From contig JAQYWI010000276.1 in assembly GCA_030145015.1 (NCBI GenBank), positions 1 to 5,857 of the forward strand: a stretch of 5,857 nucleotides of DNA, read 5' to 3'. The DNA comes from Desulfobacterales bacterium. Its GTDB lineage: Bacteria; Desulfobacterota; Desulfobacteria; Desulfobacterales; JAHEIW01. Numbering within the stretch: the first letter of the stretch is position 1; each line of letters begins with the position of its first letter. Below are positions 4,752 to 5,857 of this stretch, piece by piece. The translations under genes were made by a program, and so were the position numbers. A model generated the notes under the pieces. The model saw nothing but the letters and a program-made list of their open reading frames with translations, ran no database searches and was not told the origin of the DNA.

Positions 4752-5857
4752 TTATATTTCCTGTAAAACTTTTTTAAGATAAATCACCGCCGGCTTGGTA
4801 TTCAAGTAACCCATGGCCTGGTATGCCCGGGGATCATCCACCAGTTTTCTGACGCGGCTTTGTTTGTCCATCAAACTGCCGAAGACCAGGGCATCGGTCG
4901 GGCAGGTTTGCACGCAGGCCGGGATGACCTCACCGTCGCGAATCATGCGCTTTTCGTTCTTGGCGTTGCTGTGTGCCAGCTTGATGCGTTGAATACAGAA
5001 GGAGCATTTTTCCATCACACCCTTGCTGCGAACGGTGACATCGGGGTTGAGCTGCATATTCATGGGCTCCGGCCAGGGCCAATCGAACCAGTTGAATCGC
5101 CGCACTTTGTAAGGGCAATTCTGGACACAAAACCGCGTTCCGATGCAGCGGTTGTAAATCTGGTTGTTGATGCCTTCTTTAGAATGATGCGGTGCATATA
5201 CCGGGCAGACCGATTCGCAGGGGGCATTGTCACAATGCTGACACAACATGGGCAAAAAAGTTACTTTTTGCATTTGATCCGGATCCTGAAATCGTTCGAT
5301 GCTAAGCCAGGTCATCTCCCGGCCTTCGATGATCCGATCTTCACCCACAATGCCGATATTATTTTCGGCGTAACATGCGGACGAGCAGGCGCCGCATCCG
5401 ATACAGCGATCAAGATCGACCACCATTGCCCAGCGGTATTTCTCGTGATCATGGGGAGGATAAAAATCGCGCTTGGGGTCATATCCTTCGGGTAACGGCA
5501 GCGTCAGGGGGAAATCTTCCATGGTCAGGCCGGCTCTTTGGGGCATTTGCCCCTGGTTTAATTCCGTTAGGCCGACGGTCAGCGCAAATGTTCGTTCGTG
5601 CTGGGTTCGGCTGGCATACATGTTGGCCATTTTCAATGTTCGGCCGGTCCGAAGTATCTTAATATTATCTGCTGAAAAAATTGGGCCGTTTGAATCCTGA
5701 TCCGCATCAGGTGACAATATAGCGGAAGGATTTGTGCCTTTATTTTCCGCATAGCGTCCAAAAGACTGGTGACCCTGGCCGATGCTCATGACCAGCAAAC
5801 CCGGATGTACAAATTTGTTTACATAAACCGGCGCCTCCAGGCGGCCCCATTGCGATT
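4752..5857 (-). CDS. actB: Alternative complex III iron-sulfur subunit ActB, C-terminal part; 5' end outside window
   Basis: The open frame enters from the window edge and runs 367 codons to TAA. The visible part includes the end of the molybdopterin-oxidoreductase-like domain (VYVNKFVHPG, then IGQGH, fragment residues about 10-29) and the ferredoxin-type domain that carries electrons from ActC towards ActA. Four cysteine groups are seen in fragment numbering: 151/154/157/161 (CIGCGACSSAC), 205/208/213/217 (CQHCDNAPCESVC), 237/243/247 (CIGTRFCVQNC) and 284/287/314/318 (CSFC ... CVQTC). In the third group Thr stands where the second cysteine would be, fitting the one [3Fe-4S] cluster known in ACIII beside three [4Fe-4S]. 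NCPYKVRRFNWFDWPWPEP (246-264) is strongly family-specific. ActB of this family has lost the molybdenum cofactor, but the region that would show it is outside the window. A start near 5798 would be wrong, because homology continues upstream to the edge. Confidence 0.94.
   Translation of the reverse strand, partial: SQWGRLEAPVYVNKFVHPGLLVMSIGQGHQSFGRYAENKGTNPSAILSPDADQDSNGPIFSADNIKILRTGRTLKMANMYASRTQHERTFALTVGLTELNQGQMPQRAGLTMEDFPLTLPLPEGYDPKRDFYPPHDHEKYRWAMVVDLDRCIGCGACSSACYAENNIGIVGEDRIIEGREMTWLSIERFQDPDQMQKVTFLPMLCQHCDNAPCESVCPVYAPHHSKEGINNQIYNRCIGTRFCVQNCPYKVRRFNWFDWPWPEPMNMQLNPDVTVRSKGVMEKCSFCIQRIKLAHSNAKNEKRMIRDGEVIPACVQTCPTDALVFGSLMDKQSRVRKLVDDPRAYQAMGYLNTKPAVIYLKKVLQEI

Noticed and set aside
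4860..5495. Plus-strand open frame of 211 codons
   Set aside because: It lies antisense to the conserved iron-sulfur domain of actB, shows no recognisable motif, and has the look of a shadow frame.
5796..5798. actB starting at a TTG near 5798
   Set aside because: The open frame and family-like sequence continue upstream to the window edge, so this is an internal leucine codon.

Overview
The window is a single run of minus-strand genes, read from high to low coordinates. It holds most of an alternative complex III (ACIII, Act) gene cluster followed directly by the start of a cbb3-type haem-copper oxidase. In transcription order: the 3' part of actB (4752-5857, cut by the window edge), actC (3171-4487), actD (2675-3181), actF (1337-2557), a pentahaem c-type cytochrome of the ActA type (792-1304), and the 5' part of a ccoN-like subunit I gene (1-683, cut by the other edge). 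There is no credible plus-strand gene and no RNA gene, transposase or CRISPR array.

Together the genes describe a quinol-to-oxygen branch without a cytochrome bc1 complex. ActC and ActF are ten-helix NrfD-type quinol subunits. ActB carries the iron-sulfur wire, ActD is a small two-helix scaffold, and the ActA-type cytochrome takes electrons on towards the oxidase. The order is rearranged relative to the textbook actABCDEF: no actE lies between actD and actF, and the ActA-type gene comes last, next to the oxidase. The last haem motif of that cytochrome is CX3CH instead of CXXCH.

The organism is probably a Gram-negative anaerobe or facultative anaerobe with abundant multihaem cytochromes, most likely of the Desulfobacterota (deltaproteobacterial) type. 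This is inferred from the gene combination, the moderate base composition and the repeat-rich gaps, and cannot be proven from one window.

The least explained part is between the genes. Each of the three longer gaps (684-791, 2558-2674, 4488-4751) is mostly filled by an inverted array of short repeats: a heptamer array, a nonamer array, and a composite of small three-base-loop hairpins with CGCTCCTCAA boxes. The unit sequences differ, but the layout is shared: direct repeats, a short centre, then the same repeats inverted. Each array begins 1-9 nt after the upstream stop codon and ends before the next start. The two tight junctions (actC/actD overlap, actF/actA 32 nt) have none.
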